Shown here: in pieces, positions 1 to 13,129 of the stretch
Position numbering within the stretch: position 1 is the stretch's first letter
How the letters are laid out: every line of letters begins with the position of its first letter
From: Rhopalosiphum padi
Lineage: Eukaryota > Arthropoda > Insecta > Hemiptera > Aphididae
Length of the DNA: 64,000 nucleotides
Assembly: GCF_020882245.1 (NCBI RefSeq)
Contig: NC_083600.1
Coordinates: 15,562,001-15,626,000, forward strand
Direction of reading: 5' to 3'
Made by a program: the position numbers and the translations under genes
Notes under the pieces: model-generated
Told to the model about the DNA's origin: nothing
The model's input: the letters and a program-made list of their open reading frames with translations, nothing else
Databases searched by the model: none

Positions 1-3000
1 GCTCAGCCGGTGAGATATTATAATATTATACTGTATACCATATAAAAATGATAGTACATATATATTGTTGTTTACTTTGATTTATTTTTTTAATTCAGAC
101 GTTGAAATCGAGCGTACTTCTTCAATTTTAATTATATATTTTCTAAAATCGTGTTAAACAAATCCAAACGAATTTTCGCAGAAGTATGACTTATGCCAAA
201 TGTCGACCGACAAATTATAGGACCAAATATATAATAATTTGTTAAATATATGAGTAAAACTAACAAGTGTCGTTGCTCTCGAGTATATAACAATATACAA
301 TTTGTCATACGTTAAAACGAATTAATTAATTAAATTACGTTGACTCTTTTTTTTTTTTTTTTTAAACGTAAGTCTAATATACATATAAACCCGTTTATAC
401 ATGGCTCCGGCGCATATTTACATAATACGCGCGGCAATCTCTGAAAATCATAGCTATTAATTTATTATAATGACGTATCGCGCAAACGTGAAACACGTAC
501 GGTAGTAGAATTATCTCGTCGACGTTTTAATATTCAGACGATTCGTAACGGTCAGTCTTGTTTTTACGTCGGCGGAGGAATAAAAAAAAAATAGAAAAAA
601 AAAAAACAAGAAATGCCAGTACAACATTACAACGCAGTGCAAATATAATTTACACACATATGTATATGTGTTTTGGCGCCGGTCCGCAGTCCCAGGATTT
701 ACCCTCATCAGCAGCAGACTGCGGGGCATTAACATTTCGTGTCATTAAAAGCGACGAGGATAACTTTAAGCTTGTTTCTGAAGCTTATCTCGTCCAAACA
801 CATGCGTGAAATATATATACATATGTATAAATATATATATATACAAATTTATGTATAATATATGAACTGCGGACGAGATAACGTACGGCACAGCTCGGCG
901 CGCGTGTATTATTCTAATATTCTAATAACAGCGATAATAGTAATAATGATAGTAATAATAGTAGCAATAACACACCCGCTGAAATAATATAAAATATATA
1001 GTCGGGATTGATAACGGCATATTGTTCTATTACACTACGGGATAAAAAACGTGACTATATACGCATAGTGACGCGTAATGGAATTTTGACGGACGTAAAC
1101 CGATTTCTGCAGCACCCCATCGTATAGACGGTTTAATCGCATTCGCACGGCTTATTATAGCTTATTATTATAATGTGCCGTGAGTTAGGTATGCACATTA
1201 CACGTATATCATAATGATAATACGAGGACTTTTATTTGTCCGTACGCACTCGTATACTATTCAAGATTATTTTATTTATTATTAATTATTATTATTTTTT
1301 TATCTCCGTGCAGTAATTTTCTGTGTGGGTTTAAGTGTTTTTGAAAATTGTTTTTCAAATAACAAATTATATTTTTACTATTTTTTATCGTTTTAATTTT
1401 TAATATTATTATCTTCAGCATACATTTTTAATTTCATAGTTCAAAGCGGAATGTTTCTCTTTGAATTTCGATGTGATAAAAATGTAATTTCAAACTAGAA
1501 CTTAATTAGTTATATGTATTCAGATTGTAAATGAGTAAAGTATTATTTTTTTTAGCGTAACGATTTAAAAAAAAAAAAATGAATAAAAATAATTAATTTC
1601 AGTCGGCTTTACACATATAATCCTTAATCTTTCAAAATGATATTTCATTAATTAAACATTATTTTTTTTCTTATACAATTTTTAAAATATATAGTATATC
1701 GGAGTAATGTATTAGTCATGATAAAATTGCAACATATCGAATCCTTATAAAATCAATATTATTTATGATCGGAGTAAAAATGTAACAAAATGGTCATGAG
1801 ATGAACAATCTATAGAGTATTAATAATTTATTACTTATTACTTATTACATATTATATTGTGTATCAATTTAATGATTTTAAATTTTAATGCACTAGTTTG
1901 TAAAATTTATTTATATCGAAAACTGTTTCGCTGAATTCAATTAATAGCGTATTATATTATGGTAATTAACGGAAAAAATCGAATAGCTTTTGTTTTTGTT
2001 CTTTGACAATATTAATAATAACGAATAAATATGAGACGTTTATATAAAAACCATAATTATTAATATAGAATAATTTAATTCTGAAATTAATATGAATGAG
2101 TCGTGTATACCGAAGAACTTCGATACATTTCCACTGTAAAACCATTATAACTGTAGCTTATGAAAACTCGTCTACTTGTAATAATAAATTAGTATATCAA
2201 ACTCGAAATAATTATTCAATTATAATAATTATTAGAATCATTGGAATATATCCCCGAGTTCATTTTACCTTTCACAGTAGACTCGCCAAACATATTGTAA
2301 ATTTATAAGTACCTAGCTACTTAATACGTTTTTCTCCAAATTCGGAGAATTTGTTTGATAATTTATTTGTTTGTGGCTGTGATCACATTGCTATACGATA
2401 CGACTTTTAGAATATTGTATCATTAATTCATAGCTTGAAAGGAAAACAGTTAAATAGTAGACACCGTGCACTTATGGTAATATTATTAATCATACTGCTT
2501 TCGCGGAATACACTCTAATTATATTTATGAGATATGCCTGATGACCGGAGTATCTTTTAAAATTTTAGTGCGAAGTGATGAATATTAATCACTCGGATTA
2601 ACCACTTACTATTATAAGCCCATAATTTATTTATTTATTGCCTAAGAAATATCACTTTCATACAATTGACCTAATATTAATATAATATTGTTAAAACAAT
2701 CTAAATAATTGTATATTATACTATTTTATTATGATAAAAATATAATCCCGGAACCGACGAGAGATGGGATGATAATCGAAAATTAAATATCTAGATAATA
2801 TATTATACTTTCATACATTCGTGTAGACATGTTTGTAACTAGGTACAATGTATATATTGTATACTTGAGTATAGAATATAGAGGACATATTTAACATTTT
2901 CAAGTAATATAATGCAACGTTGATTATTACATTATGCAGGCACTACCTATAATACCTATTCAGTATAATATATTTATATCGTGAAATTTAAAATATATAA

Positions 3001-4000
3001 TATATATGTACAGATAGACGTGGTCGGAGTATTGCAAATAATTAAAATTTCTCTGTTTCAAAAATCGATTTGATATAATATACGGATAGATATAATAAAT
3101 GTATTTAGCAAAACAAATAAAAAGTTCAAGTGCATCAACTAATCCTCTCATGTCAGTGTACATGATTGTAATTATCAATCGCATTAATACATGGATAATA
3201 TGTATATGTATTATATTACCTATGTAAAAAACAATGTTTGCACAGGTATAAGCTATGTGTAGGTAATACCTATAATTTTTTTTTATAATTCTAAAATAAT
3301 AATTAGGTGCCGGCTCTCGAGCCATTGAATTGATAATATATATAGTACTAAATTATTAATGCATTTTTATTATATGATATTATATAATATAAGTTGTTGT
3401 TTATTGAGTCATTTTTATTGAATACACGTGTTTAACAGTTAGTTCGAACAGAATGGGTTCTATTCAAAATTTTAGTCGCAGTTTTGAATAATATTAATGT
3501 ATAACAACTGTACTCGTTATTGTAATAGGATTTTCATTCGCGCGACAACCATTGAAGCAATAACGCGATATATTTTTGACCGACTATGGGAGTTGTCTTA
3601 CGTCTCCCGGGGAGCGTCCCGCGAAAATCGAACGCCAAAGATGCCAATAATATATTATTATTACACGCTCGTGATGTAATAAAATGACATGGTATATTAT
3701 ATTATATTCGGTAGTGAATATAAATGTGTATCGTCGGGGTGGCGTGTATGGATGGGGAAACAGCGTATATTATGATGAGTGTAAAAAAAAATCGGAAAAC
3801 AATAGAGGCGATATCGTACATAATATATATTTTTTATATCATATATATATATACACGTCAATAATAACGATAATAAAATAAAAAAATAATTTAACTATTA
3901 TATAACATAGCGAGGACGATGGTACTTACTCGGATGCCTTTTTTACTATTTTTTTTTTTTTTTTGCTCATATCTTCCGCCCGATAGTGTGCTGCAAACCA
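1..4000. other. AT-rich DNA, no gene seen
   Basis: Mostly TAATATTA-type sequence with a poly(T) run. Open frames (for example a 121-codon minus frame at 2960-3325) are Ile/Tyr-rich chance frames. Confidence 0.6.
347..363. repeat. poly(T) run, 17 bases
   Basis: Uninterrupted T run after TTGACTC. Confidence 0.9.
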
Positions 4001-4029
4001 TAATGTACACCGGCCACCATACACTCACT

Positions 4030-4056
4030 CACACACACACACACACACACACAACA

Positions 4057-4119
<63 letters not shown>

Positions 4120-4120
4120 A
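4030..4120. repeat. (CA)n microsatellite
   Basis: About 90 bases of CA dinucleotides with three short interruptions (AACA, ATAC, ATAC). It makes false His-Thr frames on the plus strand and Cys-Val frames on the minus strand. Confidence 0.97.
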
Positions 4121-4179
4121 TACGGGCGAGTGCACGCATATATATTATACACATCTCCGATATTCATAAGTTGGTCCGA

Positions 4180-4420
4180 AGCCAAGTCGAACGACCGCGT
4201 CCCGGGAACCTCCCCACACCCGGACCCCGAGGGCGGTTGCGCTTTCCAAAAGCCCGATGCGTAATAATATAATATAATACGCGTATATTCTTATATCTCG
4301 GCGGATGTGCTACAGATGGGACGGCCATAAAATTCGAAAGCCTAAACCGACCGGCGCGCCGCCGCCCGCCGGGACATCGTTGCGGCGGCGGTTTGCTCTT
4401 TGTCGTCGTTAACCCTCTTC
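4180..4420. other. GC/CpG-rich block
   Basis: Contains CGCGTCCCGGGAACC, CCCCACACCCGG and a CCGGCGCGCCGCCGCCCGCCGGG core, a sharp contrast with AT-rich flanks. Candidate promoter or enhancer DNA; no TATA/start pair assigned. Confidence 0.45.
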
Positions 4421-4479
4421 CATCATATATGTATATATATATATTGTTATCATTACAATATAATATTATTATTATAATA

Positions 4480-5386
4480 ATATCGCAACAACCGCGCGCG
4501 CGCCGCCATCGATATTATACGTACACCCCTCCGAACACTGTCGTCGTTGCCGGCTGCAGCGGCGCGACGGCCAATGCCGAGTATACATATATTATTATTA
4601 TATTATGTTATCTTCTTACAGCGAAATTAATAACTTTATGCATACGCCATAAAATCGACTATATATATATATACATACGCGCACCGTACACGATATTATT
4701 ATTATATAATGAAATATATAATGCGCACGACATAATATGTATTTATACAATATTTATTAATATCGCGATGTATGGTGCGCGCGTGACTGCGTGCATCGTG
4801 CCGTCGTCCGTTATTTTCGAGTCGAAACTACATATTATTATTATACATAGCGGTGCGGAATGGAAAACCTATTTCGCGTTTTCCCGACGCGGAACTCTCG
4901 AGCGAGTAGCTGTTTCGTCGAATTTCGCTCAACGTATACCCTTAATCATTAGGGGGATGTGTGAGATATCGTGTACGTAGCACGGTTTTGAGATTTTCGG
5001 TCGTCGCCCTCCCCCGCGATCGGAAATCTCCCGTTTTCAAAACGTCAAATAAGCCGTACAGTTCAATCGACAGTAAACGATGTGCAGTGTACGACAAAAT
5101 AACATATTATTATCAATAATACACTCGTGACGCCGAACGACCTCCTCTTTATCGCTGCACGTGCACGTGAAAGCGGCGATATCCCACTGTTTTACATGAA
5201 ATACTCCTCTGGCCGCCGCCGATGCGATTCACTATATTGCAGAGATGACGTATGTGACGGGGTGGTTTACTAGACCGTGGAATATGACATTCCCGGGCTG
5301 AGCGAACTGCGCTGCAGCTGCTCCAATAAGCTTCACACCCGCACACGACTCGCGGAAACGAATCGCACGAAATAATATATCGACAC
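4480..5386. other. mixed CpG-rich and AT-microsatellite region
   Basis: CpG-rich pieces (4490-4575, 4770-5040, 5150-5386) alternate with ATATTATT runs. Open frames here are long because stops are rare; none except 5389-5697 looks protein-like. Includes CCTCCCCCGCG at 5009-5019. Confidence 0.4.
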
Positions 5387-5388
5387 AC

Positions 5389-5697
5389 ATGCGCGCGTAC
5401 GCGTTTAACTGGGATAGCCGAAACTCTACGATTTACCCGGAACTTTGTCGAAAGCTTAATAATAAAGAAGATTATGTGTATTTAACGTCAGCGCGGCCGA
5501 GTGCCGAACAAATAGTTTCAGCCAACGCCGCCGGTGTATGGCAATCTATTAAATTATATGGTCCGTCGCTCGGCCGTTCGTTCGCGCAAATGTCCATCCA
5601 CTGTTGTACATATACCGCTGCATATGTTAGCGCTGTTTCTGCTGCACACCTTCATACAAGGCGTGTCTATGTGTATTGTACTAAACATAATAATTAA
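5389..5697 (+). CDS. hypothetical protein candidate (102 aa)
   Basis: ATG-started frame of 102 codons in a CpG-rich block. Its first 65 residues have balanced composition (for example NNKEDYVYLTSARPSAEQIV) unlike the Ile/Tyr/His runs of repeat-derived frames here. The last third is richer in Ala, Ser, Tyr and His (TYTAAYVSAVSAAHLHTRR). There is no signal peptide, membrane segment or recognised motif. Start context is poor (C at -3). Low stop-codon frequency in a GC-rich block could produce this by chance, and no splice sites or strong TATA element support it. The downstream sequence turns abruptly AT-rich at 5700. Confidence 0.24.
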   Translation: MRAYAFNWDSRNSTIYPELCRKLNNKEDYVYLTSARPSAEQIVSANAAGVWQSIKLYGPSLGRSFAQMSIHCCTYTAAYVSAVSAAHLHTRRVYVYCTKHNN

Positions 5698-5699
5698 AG

Positions 5700-8400
5700 T
5701 GATCACTCTAACTGAACACAACTTAAAAACGATTTTTATTTATTTATTTAAAAAAAAATTATTCAAAATATTACCCGAGTTGATGCCCCATTATATAGGT
5801 GCCCAAAGAATCCTTTCAGAAAATTCATTATAAAGGTATTCTATAGAAGATAACTTTTTCATTTTTTAGAAAAAAAAAGTGTTTTTGAAATGAAAAATAA
5901 ATATATTTTGACTATTTTTAACTACTTTTTGTCTTAATAATTTTTAAGTTTCTCATACTTTTTTGAATATATATGTTAATATAAAATTATTTTTCTGAAA
6001 ACTATACAAATTGAATTTTGGATGATTTATTAGTTATAAGTACTTAAGAACTTTTGGTTTTAGTAGCGTTAAGCTATATATTATAAAAACATATTTTCAT
6101 AAAAAATTTAGTTTTTAAAATTATGAGTGTTCGTTATTAAAAAATTCAGCTCTATAACCAAACGATATATGGACCTTTGAACATCAAAATGGTCTTAAGA
6201 AAATTTATAAAAGTGTTATTGTACGTACATTTTTCCGTCGTGCTTCATTCGCGTGTCCGGCGTTAGTTTAAATAATATTATGAACTTCCATATCGATTCA
6301 ACAGTATTGTTTGCCATCGAAAGTACATCGGTGTCACTGCACAATAATGAACGTTTTAATTGGACGTTTCCGAACAGGTTATTAGCTTTTACCATGTCAA
6401 CAATTAACATTCGTCGTTTCGTATTACCCCTTCCTCTTCTGTTAATTGTCTGCGATTAAAATAATTATCGTGGAAGTTCAATGATATGACACGGGTGCAT
6501 TAAACGAGAGATAGTGGTAGACATATAAAATATACGTTTTAACGATTTCGTATACCATAATTTGGTTTACACCAATGCATTAATACAGTGATGGTAATAT
6601 TTTTTATAAGCTTTTGATGTACATTATAATATTATGATATGCTTAAATATATTGTTTTGTCCAGTAAAAATGTTTCTTACATATAAAAATCATTAAGTGG
6701 TGTTATATCTAATGGTTAACAGTCACATTAATCACGTCACGTAATTTTTCGAAAACTATATAATATTAGGTATTGCAAAAAAAAAATTTAATAAAATAGA
6801 ACTGCATAGACTGCAATGTCTAAATAAGTGTTAAACTGAAAAAAAAATAGGAAATTATGCATTTATTTTAAAACATTCACTTAAGGATAAATACACGGAT
6901 AACGGTTTTTAATAAATATATTATACAGTCTCAACCACTCAGAAAAATTAAAACTATGTGATGTTACATCATAATATATATTATTGCATAATTAAAATTG
7001 GATACCGTACACATGAATACAAACATTACAAACTACCTATGTATTATGCTATTATAGTAATAATAATACTTTACAATCTGTTTGTTCCCAGTAAATATAT
7101 GTAATCATTATTATACAGTTAATAATATAATTCATATTATCTTCCGTTCACACGATGAATGAAAAATCAGCGTTATTTGAAACTGTATTTGTGGAAATAT
7201 TAGCTCGTTAGATAACGTATATATAGAAAAAATATTATTATTCCAATACAATATTATCGGCCTAGTGCATTACAGTACCGAATTAAGTTGATCATATTTA
7301 TTTTGTTCCACACACACTCACACCCAACTGTATACTAATTTAATAATGTCAATAAAATTCAATCGAGGAAAATATTATAGTATATTATTGTTTGTAAAAT
7401 ATAAACAAAATAATCATTGTTTTGATTTTTTCCTAAACCTTGAATTTATTATTACATTTTTATTATTATTTCGCACTTTTCAACTTGAATATTATATTGT
7501 TTAAATAAATTATTTGTTATGCATTACTTTATCTCGTCCAATGACTGAATCATAATAATATATGATGGATCACACTACTCTCTACGTCTTGGAGACTTTA
7601 TACTTTCGTTATAATATATTTCATATTTTTATTACACCTAGAACAATATATGAACTTTATGATATACAATTTGCGATATTTTCGAAATCAACTATATAAT
7701 TTACCGCCGTTAAACGACGATGTAATATATTTTGTGGATTTGGCGTGTACGGCTCCGGGACGGACGTGTCAAACAAAACAATATATGTTCAAAGTTTAAA
7801 ATACAATCAATTCCTTCTTTCCTTCAGTATATTATTAAAAATATACAGAATATATATTTATTTATGAGTAAAGTTTCTGCTGTTGTTCTCCGCCGTCGTA
7901 AAACTGTGGATATAACCGAGACGATGGAAAATTAAAATGTTATACCTACAATAATTCAGAATATAAAAGACTCGTGGTATTTCGTGAGCAAATCGAATGC
8001 CGAAACTAAGTCGTCACAGAATACGTCGCATTTCAGAACGGCTCGATCAAAATGATCGTTATTTAGCACTTATCTTTACATCAAATCATGATCTCGGAGA
8101 TATGCCGTAATACCCTACTACGATATTATAAAGTTGTAGAAAAACCTATAAATATTGAACAGTTAGCACAGCGAGTCACAGTGAATAATAAAATGTAATA
8201 TAAGTTACGATTATGCTATGATAATAAAACATCATCACTATTACGTTATTATAATCCGATGATATCGGATATTAGCGGATCGAATAAAAGTTCAATGATC
8301 GAGGAGAGGATATGCGTGGAGTACAATTTTAAAGCCGTATTATGGAATTATACGTTACTACGAATATTATAATAAAGAAAAACTTTTTTCTTTGTTATAT
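5700..8400. other. AT-rich DNA, no gene seen
   Basis: Nothing beyond A/T runs. ATG frames on opposite strands at 6216-6459 overlap each other and are not convincing. Confidence 0.6.
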
Positions 8401-8409
8401 CTTTTCGAG

Positions 8410-8939
8410 TGTTGCCGCTACAAGTCACGGAGAAGACTTTCCTGTGTAAAATAAGCGGATCAAAAATGGAAGACGGGAAAAATGGCGTCCGATCGCGCTC
8501 GATGTTATTGCATCCGGTTCGGTGCTGAAATAATATATGTGCTGCTCTAAGGAGTAGGTGTTGTTTTTTTTTTTCACTTCCGATTCAGACTTCCTGTATA
8601 GGCGCCGGGTCCGTCGGTTCGCCCGCCTCAATAATAATACACATTGGGCAAACCGACGCGTCGTGATACCGGGCAGGAAAGTCGTAGTAGTTTCGGCACG
8701 GGCGACGGATAATCACGATAATTAATCATGCACGACTCTTGGCGACGGCGCAGACGAAATCCCATCCGGCCGATTAATCGACATTATACCGTCCCGGCGA
8801 TTTGTTTCCGTCCACTGTAGCCGTTCGGCGGCGGATTCTCGCGCGCCACCACTGCCACGCCCGGACGTTGTTCCGCGCCGGAAGTCCGTCCGCGGTATCG
8901 GCGTATAAAGGGCCGGCAATTAAAACGGATTAAAACACG
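8410..8939 (+). promoter_or_regulatory. CpG-rich putative regulatory block with homeodomain-type sites and TATA
   Basis: GGATAATC (8707-8714, Otx/Bicoid type), TAATTA with an adjoining TTAATCA (8719-8728) and the palindrome CGATTAATCG (8771-8780) lie within 75 bases. A GC-rich stretch with GGCGGCGG and CGCGCGCC follows, then TATAAAG at 8904-8910. This order (sites, CpG-rich DNA, TATA) is promoter-like for the plus strand. Motif assignment is by consensus only. Confidence 0.3.
8904..8910 (+). promoter_or_regulatory. TATA box candidate
   Basis: TATAAAG within GGCGTATAAAGGGCCGGC. The strongly GC-rich context makes it more notable than AT-tract matches elsewhere. Confidence 0.3.
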
Positions 8940-9080
8940 ATGGCGATCGAGTACGAGCATTATATCGACGGTTTAAAACAGGACAAACGACACGACGCGC
9001 GTGTGGTTTTCCAACCAGAAGCTCTCCTCAAACACCAGCTGTTTGAAAAGTACACGCTAAAAATTAAGACCCGTCCATAA
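8940..9080 (+). CDS. short open frame downstream of a TATA element (46 aa)
   Basis: The ATG at 8940 starts a 46-codon frame beginning MAIEYEHYIDGLKQDKRHD, charged and amphipathic, ending with a basic KIKTRP tail. TATAAAG at 8904-8910 lies 36 bases before the ATG, so a transcript starting about 30 bases below TATA would have almost no leader. That makes it doubtful that this exact ATG is used. Upstream 8640-8900 is CpG-rich with homeodomain-type sites. No donor near the stop and no recognised family. Confidence 0.18.
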   Translation: MAIEYEHYIDGLKQDKRHDARVVFQPEALLKHQLFEKYTLKIKTRP

Positions 9081-11772
9081 CTCCGGTTTAGACGGCTCTG
9101 AAACTTAAAATGCTTTGGTGTTCATAAACTATTATATATATATCTACGCACTTGCGCGGGACTTCATTACGGCTTTAGCTAGGCATATATAACAGTTTTC
9201 GTAGAAGGGATTCGTATTATGTCATGTACATTCAAAACGATATAATATATTATTAAAATTAACGTTGTGAACTTTGGTATTCGGCGTATATAAGTATACG
9301 AATTCTTTGGATAAAATGTCAACCTTTTCCGCTAACTAAACTAAACGAATAAGACGAAACCTAAAATTCTAAAACGTGCTGTGAAATAATATTATAACAT
9401 AATAATGTGCCTAATATGGTAATCACTATATTACATATTATTTGCACTCAACTAATATGTAAAACTAACATGTTAGACCAGATCGATTATTTTAGATATA
9501 ATCATAAAGTGTAATTAGTTTATGCATTGACTAAGAGAAAACAGATTAAATCAAAATATTGTAAAACGCGGTTTATTACCTTATGGAATAGAATTACCGG
9601 TTAGCAATAAACCATTAACTGAATTATTAATACACGGTGGGTTTTGCATCGAGAGGTGTCCATTTATTTATTAAAATCGGTTTAATGGTTCTTTTCTTTT
9701 TCGAGAAGAGAAAATAATTCATTAATATTATATTTATCCGAAGTTTATCTGAGGCATGTAATTAGCGAGCGCGACGTGAGATTACTCGAGTTTTCGATGT
9801 TATATAATTTGTCGGTTTTATTTCTATTGCTCGATGACCCCAAATCAATATAATATATTATTTCGGGTGCGTATTAAATATTATCAATATACGTATTTAA
9901 ACCGTATTATACGTACACCTATTATAAAAAATATTGTATAATAATATACGAAATGGTTATTGCATATTTTTTTTTTGAGAGAGGATGGATCGTCATATTA
10001 TTTATACCATAAGACATATTTTATTTTAAAGTCTACAGGCATAATTTTATGTAATTCTTGTATCTAAATCTAACAGTGTGCATTCCCTTTTGCAATAATA
10101 ATTGTATGTTGTTATCGTCGAGTTTATAATAATGTTTGTTAACATACATAATATCATCATGTGAATCGATTATATTGGTCTTAGCCTGCGTGGTTTGAAA
10201 CAATAATACTGTAATCGCTCAACGTGCTTCGTGTAGAATAATTATTTTAGCACTAATGTTTATGGATATTAATTTAACAGTTTGTGTGTATATTTTATGA
10301 AATGTTTTATAGTGACCGTCATAATGATAAAAAAAGATCAACCCATGTAATTCTAATGCAACTTGATTTACATCAGGCCCCATATTATATTTACCAAATC
10401 ATCAAAATTACATAAAACTGATGGACGTACCCATATATAACTTCTCTATGATAGTGAATTTACTTATTTTAGTCATCGATTGAGCGACAATTCAACTAAC
10501 GTACATTAATATTGTGTGGGTTTTTCGTCGTTTGTACCAAAATAGATATTTGAAATTGTTGTGTAATTTTGCCTGCAGATATTACAATACATAACGATTA
10601 GAAAAAAAGGGGGAAAAATAGTGCATTATTCAAGAGTTATCATTACTTATCAATATTATAATATGTTATTGTGCCAAATTCGATGTCGTTATAAACTATG
10701 TAAGCACTTGTTTACGAGTCTAGTTTGCGAAGTGTCAATACTTGGACAATGCCGATGTTTGTTTAACGAATTCATAACTAATGAAAAAAATATACATAAA
10801 TATAATATATTTTGATTTGTATCTATACTTTATCCTCTATTGAAATCTTTAATTTTATTCGACTGTTAAATTGTTCAATTTATACTATACGTGTTTTTAT
10901 TTATTGATCTAGTAAATATAATAATGGGAAAAAGCCTGAATTCCCATATGTGAATCTAATAACTGAACCACGAATGTACTGCAATTATATGAAATAAAAT
11001 TATGTTTGATTATAATAATAATTGTATTATTGTTTGACCTAAAACAGTAACGAATGTATACTATATTATTTATTTCCACAGACATATTTACACAATGTGC
11101 TGTTATATTTCAGTCTTTAAACGTAAAAATCGGAATTAATAAGTGCGGCAGCAACGCGTTCGAAATTATTACTGTCTGAATTGTATTATTGGGTTAGTAA
11201 AACGCGGATCAATTATCTTATTAAACTGTCTAAATATTTATTTAATTAAACGGCGCCGGTTTGTGTAATTACTGTTAATTTGACAGTAAAAACCGCAACA
11301 CAACACAGTGAAGTTTAATAATAATTACTTATCATTAAATATTCAACTGGCAGTTTATCCCAAAAACGCGAAACGAACGATATGTCAATGTGTCATCTCT
11401 CGCATATACCGCAATTTTATATGGGTGTATATATGTATAAGTATAACAGTGATTACGTAAAAACATTATACGTGATTTCATTATTATTTTTATATTTCTA
11501 TACGGAACAGGTATTTTATATATTTAAAAACATACACAGCGATTTTATTTTTAGCTCGGGTACTTTTTTAGCGTGCGTGCGAGTTGTACAAAAACGCGTG
11601 CACACACTTTTAAGCAATTGCACCAAATCAATGCGGAATCCAAATAAGATTTCAGGTTATCCCCTCGGGATGGGAGCACGGGCTATGGATTTTAGTGCAC
11701 ACCTCTACCGTTTAGTTTTACTCGCGGGTACATGGGAGTGACGTGGATGTATAGTCGTGGTGAGATAGTAAG
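9081..11772. other. AT-rich DNA, no gene supported
   Basis: One ATG frame of 119 codons (11382-11741) is present; its length is about what chance predicts in 64 kb and it has no recognisable features. TTACTGT/ACAGTAA form a small inverted repeat near 11270-11288. Confidence 0.55.
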
Positions 11773-11871
11773 TGAGACAGAGAGAGACAGAGAGACAGAC
11801 AGAGAGAGAGAGACAGAGAGAGAGAAAGACAGACAGATAGACAGGGAGTGAGAGACAGAGATAGAGAGAGA
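11773..11871. repeat. GA/CAGA purine tract
   Basis: About 100 bases of GAGA and GACAGA units with almost no T on the plus strand. GAGA-factor-type sites and triplex-forming polypurine tracts look like this, but simple repeat slippage explains it as well. Confidence 0.95.
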
Positions 11872-12070
11872 AGCTTAATGACATAGGACAGTGTTCGTCG
11901 AGCTTATAAAGGAAACTGATTCGGGTCTAAGTCTTTTAAAATTAATGCAGTTCAACTATAGCCCACGAAGAGATTTTCAAATATAATAGTCTCGACAGAG
12001 ATCAGCGAACCTTTTTGTAAAAATATTTTATAGAAAAGTGTGTTTCTACGTAATCTAGTCTATAAATAAG

Positions 12071-12098
12071 TCATATATATACACACACACACACATAT
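12071..12098. repeat. (TA)n(CA)n microsatellite
   Basis: ATATATATACACACACACACACATAT-type compound repeat. Confidence 0.9.
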
Positions 12099-12294
12099 AA
12101 GAGTATATAAATATTATAGTTATCGATATATATGTAATATACACTTATATATCCAATCAGAGAGACTTAGAATCCTTAATCCGTAACCAACGAAATGACC
12201 GAAAAATAAATATATATATTCATTTAAGCGTATTGGAAAAAATTATCGCTGCCATACTTTTACTATTATTATTGTTACTAACATAGTAATATTC

Positions 12295-12321
12295 TATATA
12301 TATATATATATATATATATAA
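12295..12321. repeat. (TA)n microsatellite
   Basis: Thirteen uninterrupted TA units. Confidence 0.95.
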
Positions 12322-13129
12322 TTTAATTTGATAATATAATACAACTATAATATATAATATAAAACAAATAAACCTATCAGACAACAATAATTGAAAAGTG
12401 GAAATACACAATACAATGTAATAAATTAATACAATACTCTTATTACAATAGTAACAATTGCACTCAATATAAAATAATACAAAATTACATTTTTAGTATT
12501 AATTTTGACCTGAATGTCGAGCTTTCAAAAAGAAACTAGTGTTGAGTTGTATATGGAATTATAGGAGTTACACATTTTTATTTTTTAGACTTGGAGCTTA
12601 TTTCTGGTAACTAATTTTTGTATGCCCTATATATACTCTGTTTACCGTGTAAATAAAACTACATGACATTTTTCAAAAATGTATGATATTTGTTATATAT
12701 TATACGAGAATTTTGAATATGTTAATTCATGATAAATAGAATATTATGATACAGGTATATGGCGTAGGTTGAAAAATTATTTTTTTTCTCTAAAGACAAA
12801 TAACATATTTTACTATAACATTATTAAGTATATATTCTTATATCCATATTACAAATGCTCAATATCCGTTTTTTACTATCATACTGTGCAAAATATGAGG
12901 TTATATTAATCTCATGGGCTTGTCATTATGTTTTGTTTTAAAATCCACATATTTTAATAGTAAATAATATAAAATATATATTCAATATAGAACAATAGAA
13001 AACATAAAAAACTTACCCTCTCCTCCAAAAAATGTAAATAAACAATAAATTATATACAATGTACCTTCACTGCTGAATTGCGTACAAGATATTATATTAG
13101 GATAAAATAACGTTCTTTGAAAACGTTTT

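Larger units (their letters stand above)
11880..13120. other. AT-rich DNA with TA/CA repeats, no gene seen
   Basis: Apart from the two microsatellites listed separately, and a TATCGATA (DRE-like) at 12121-12128, nothing stands out. Confidence 0.6.

Noticed and set aside
2960..3325. 121-codon minus-strand frame
   Set aside because: Ile/Tyr/His/Asn-rich AT-driven frame; one or so of this length is expected by chance in 64 kb.
3919..4272. Thr/His-rich frame and its minus-strand Cys/Val counterpart
   Set aside because: Both are translations of the CA microsatellite.
4393..4980. Longest open frame (195 codons, plus strand)
   Set aside because: Starts at TTG, not ATG, and consists largely of Ile/Tyr runs from ATA/TTA repeats joined to CpG-rich pieces; no domain or splice support.
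11382..11741. 119-codon ATG frame
   Set aside because: Length fits chance expectation; no motif, and the end runs to a stop with no donor or other gene context.
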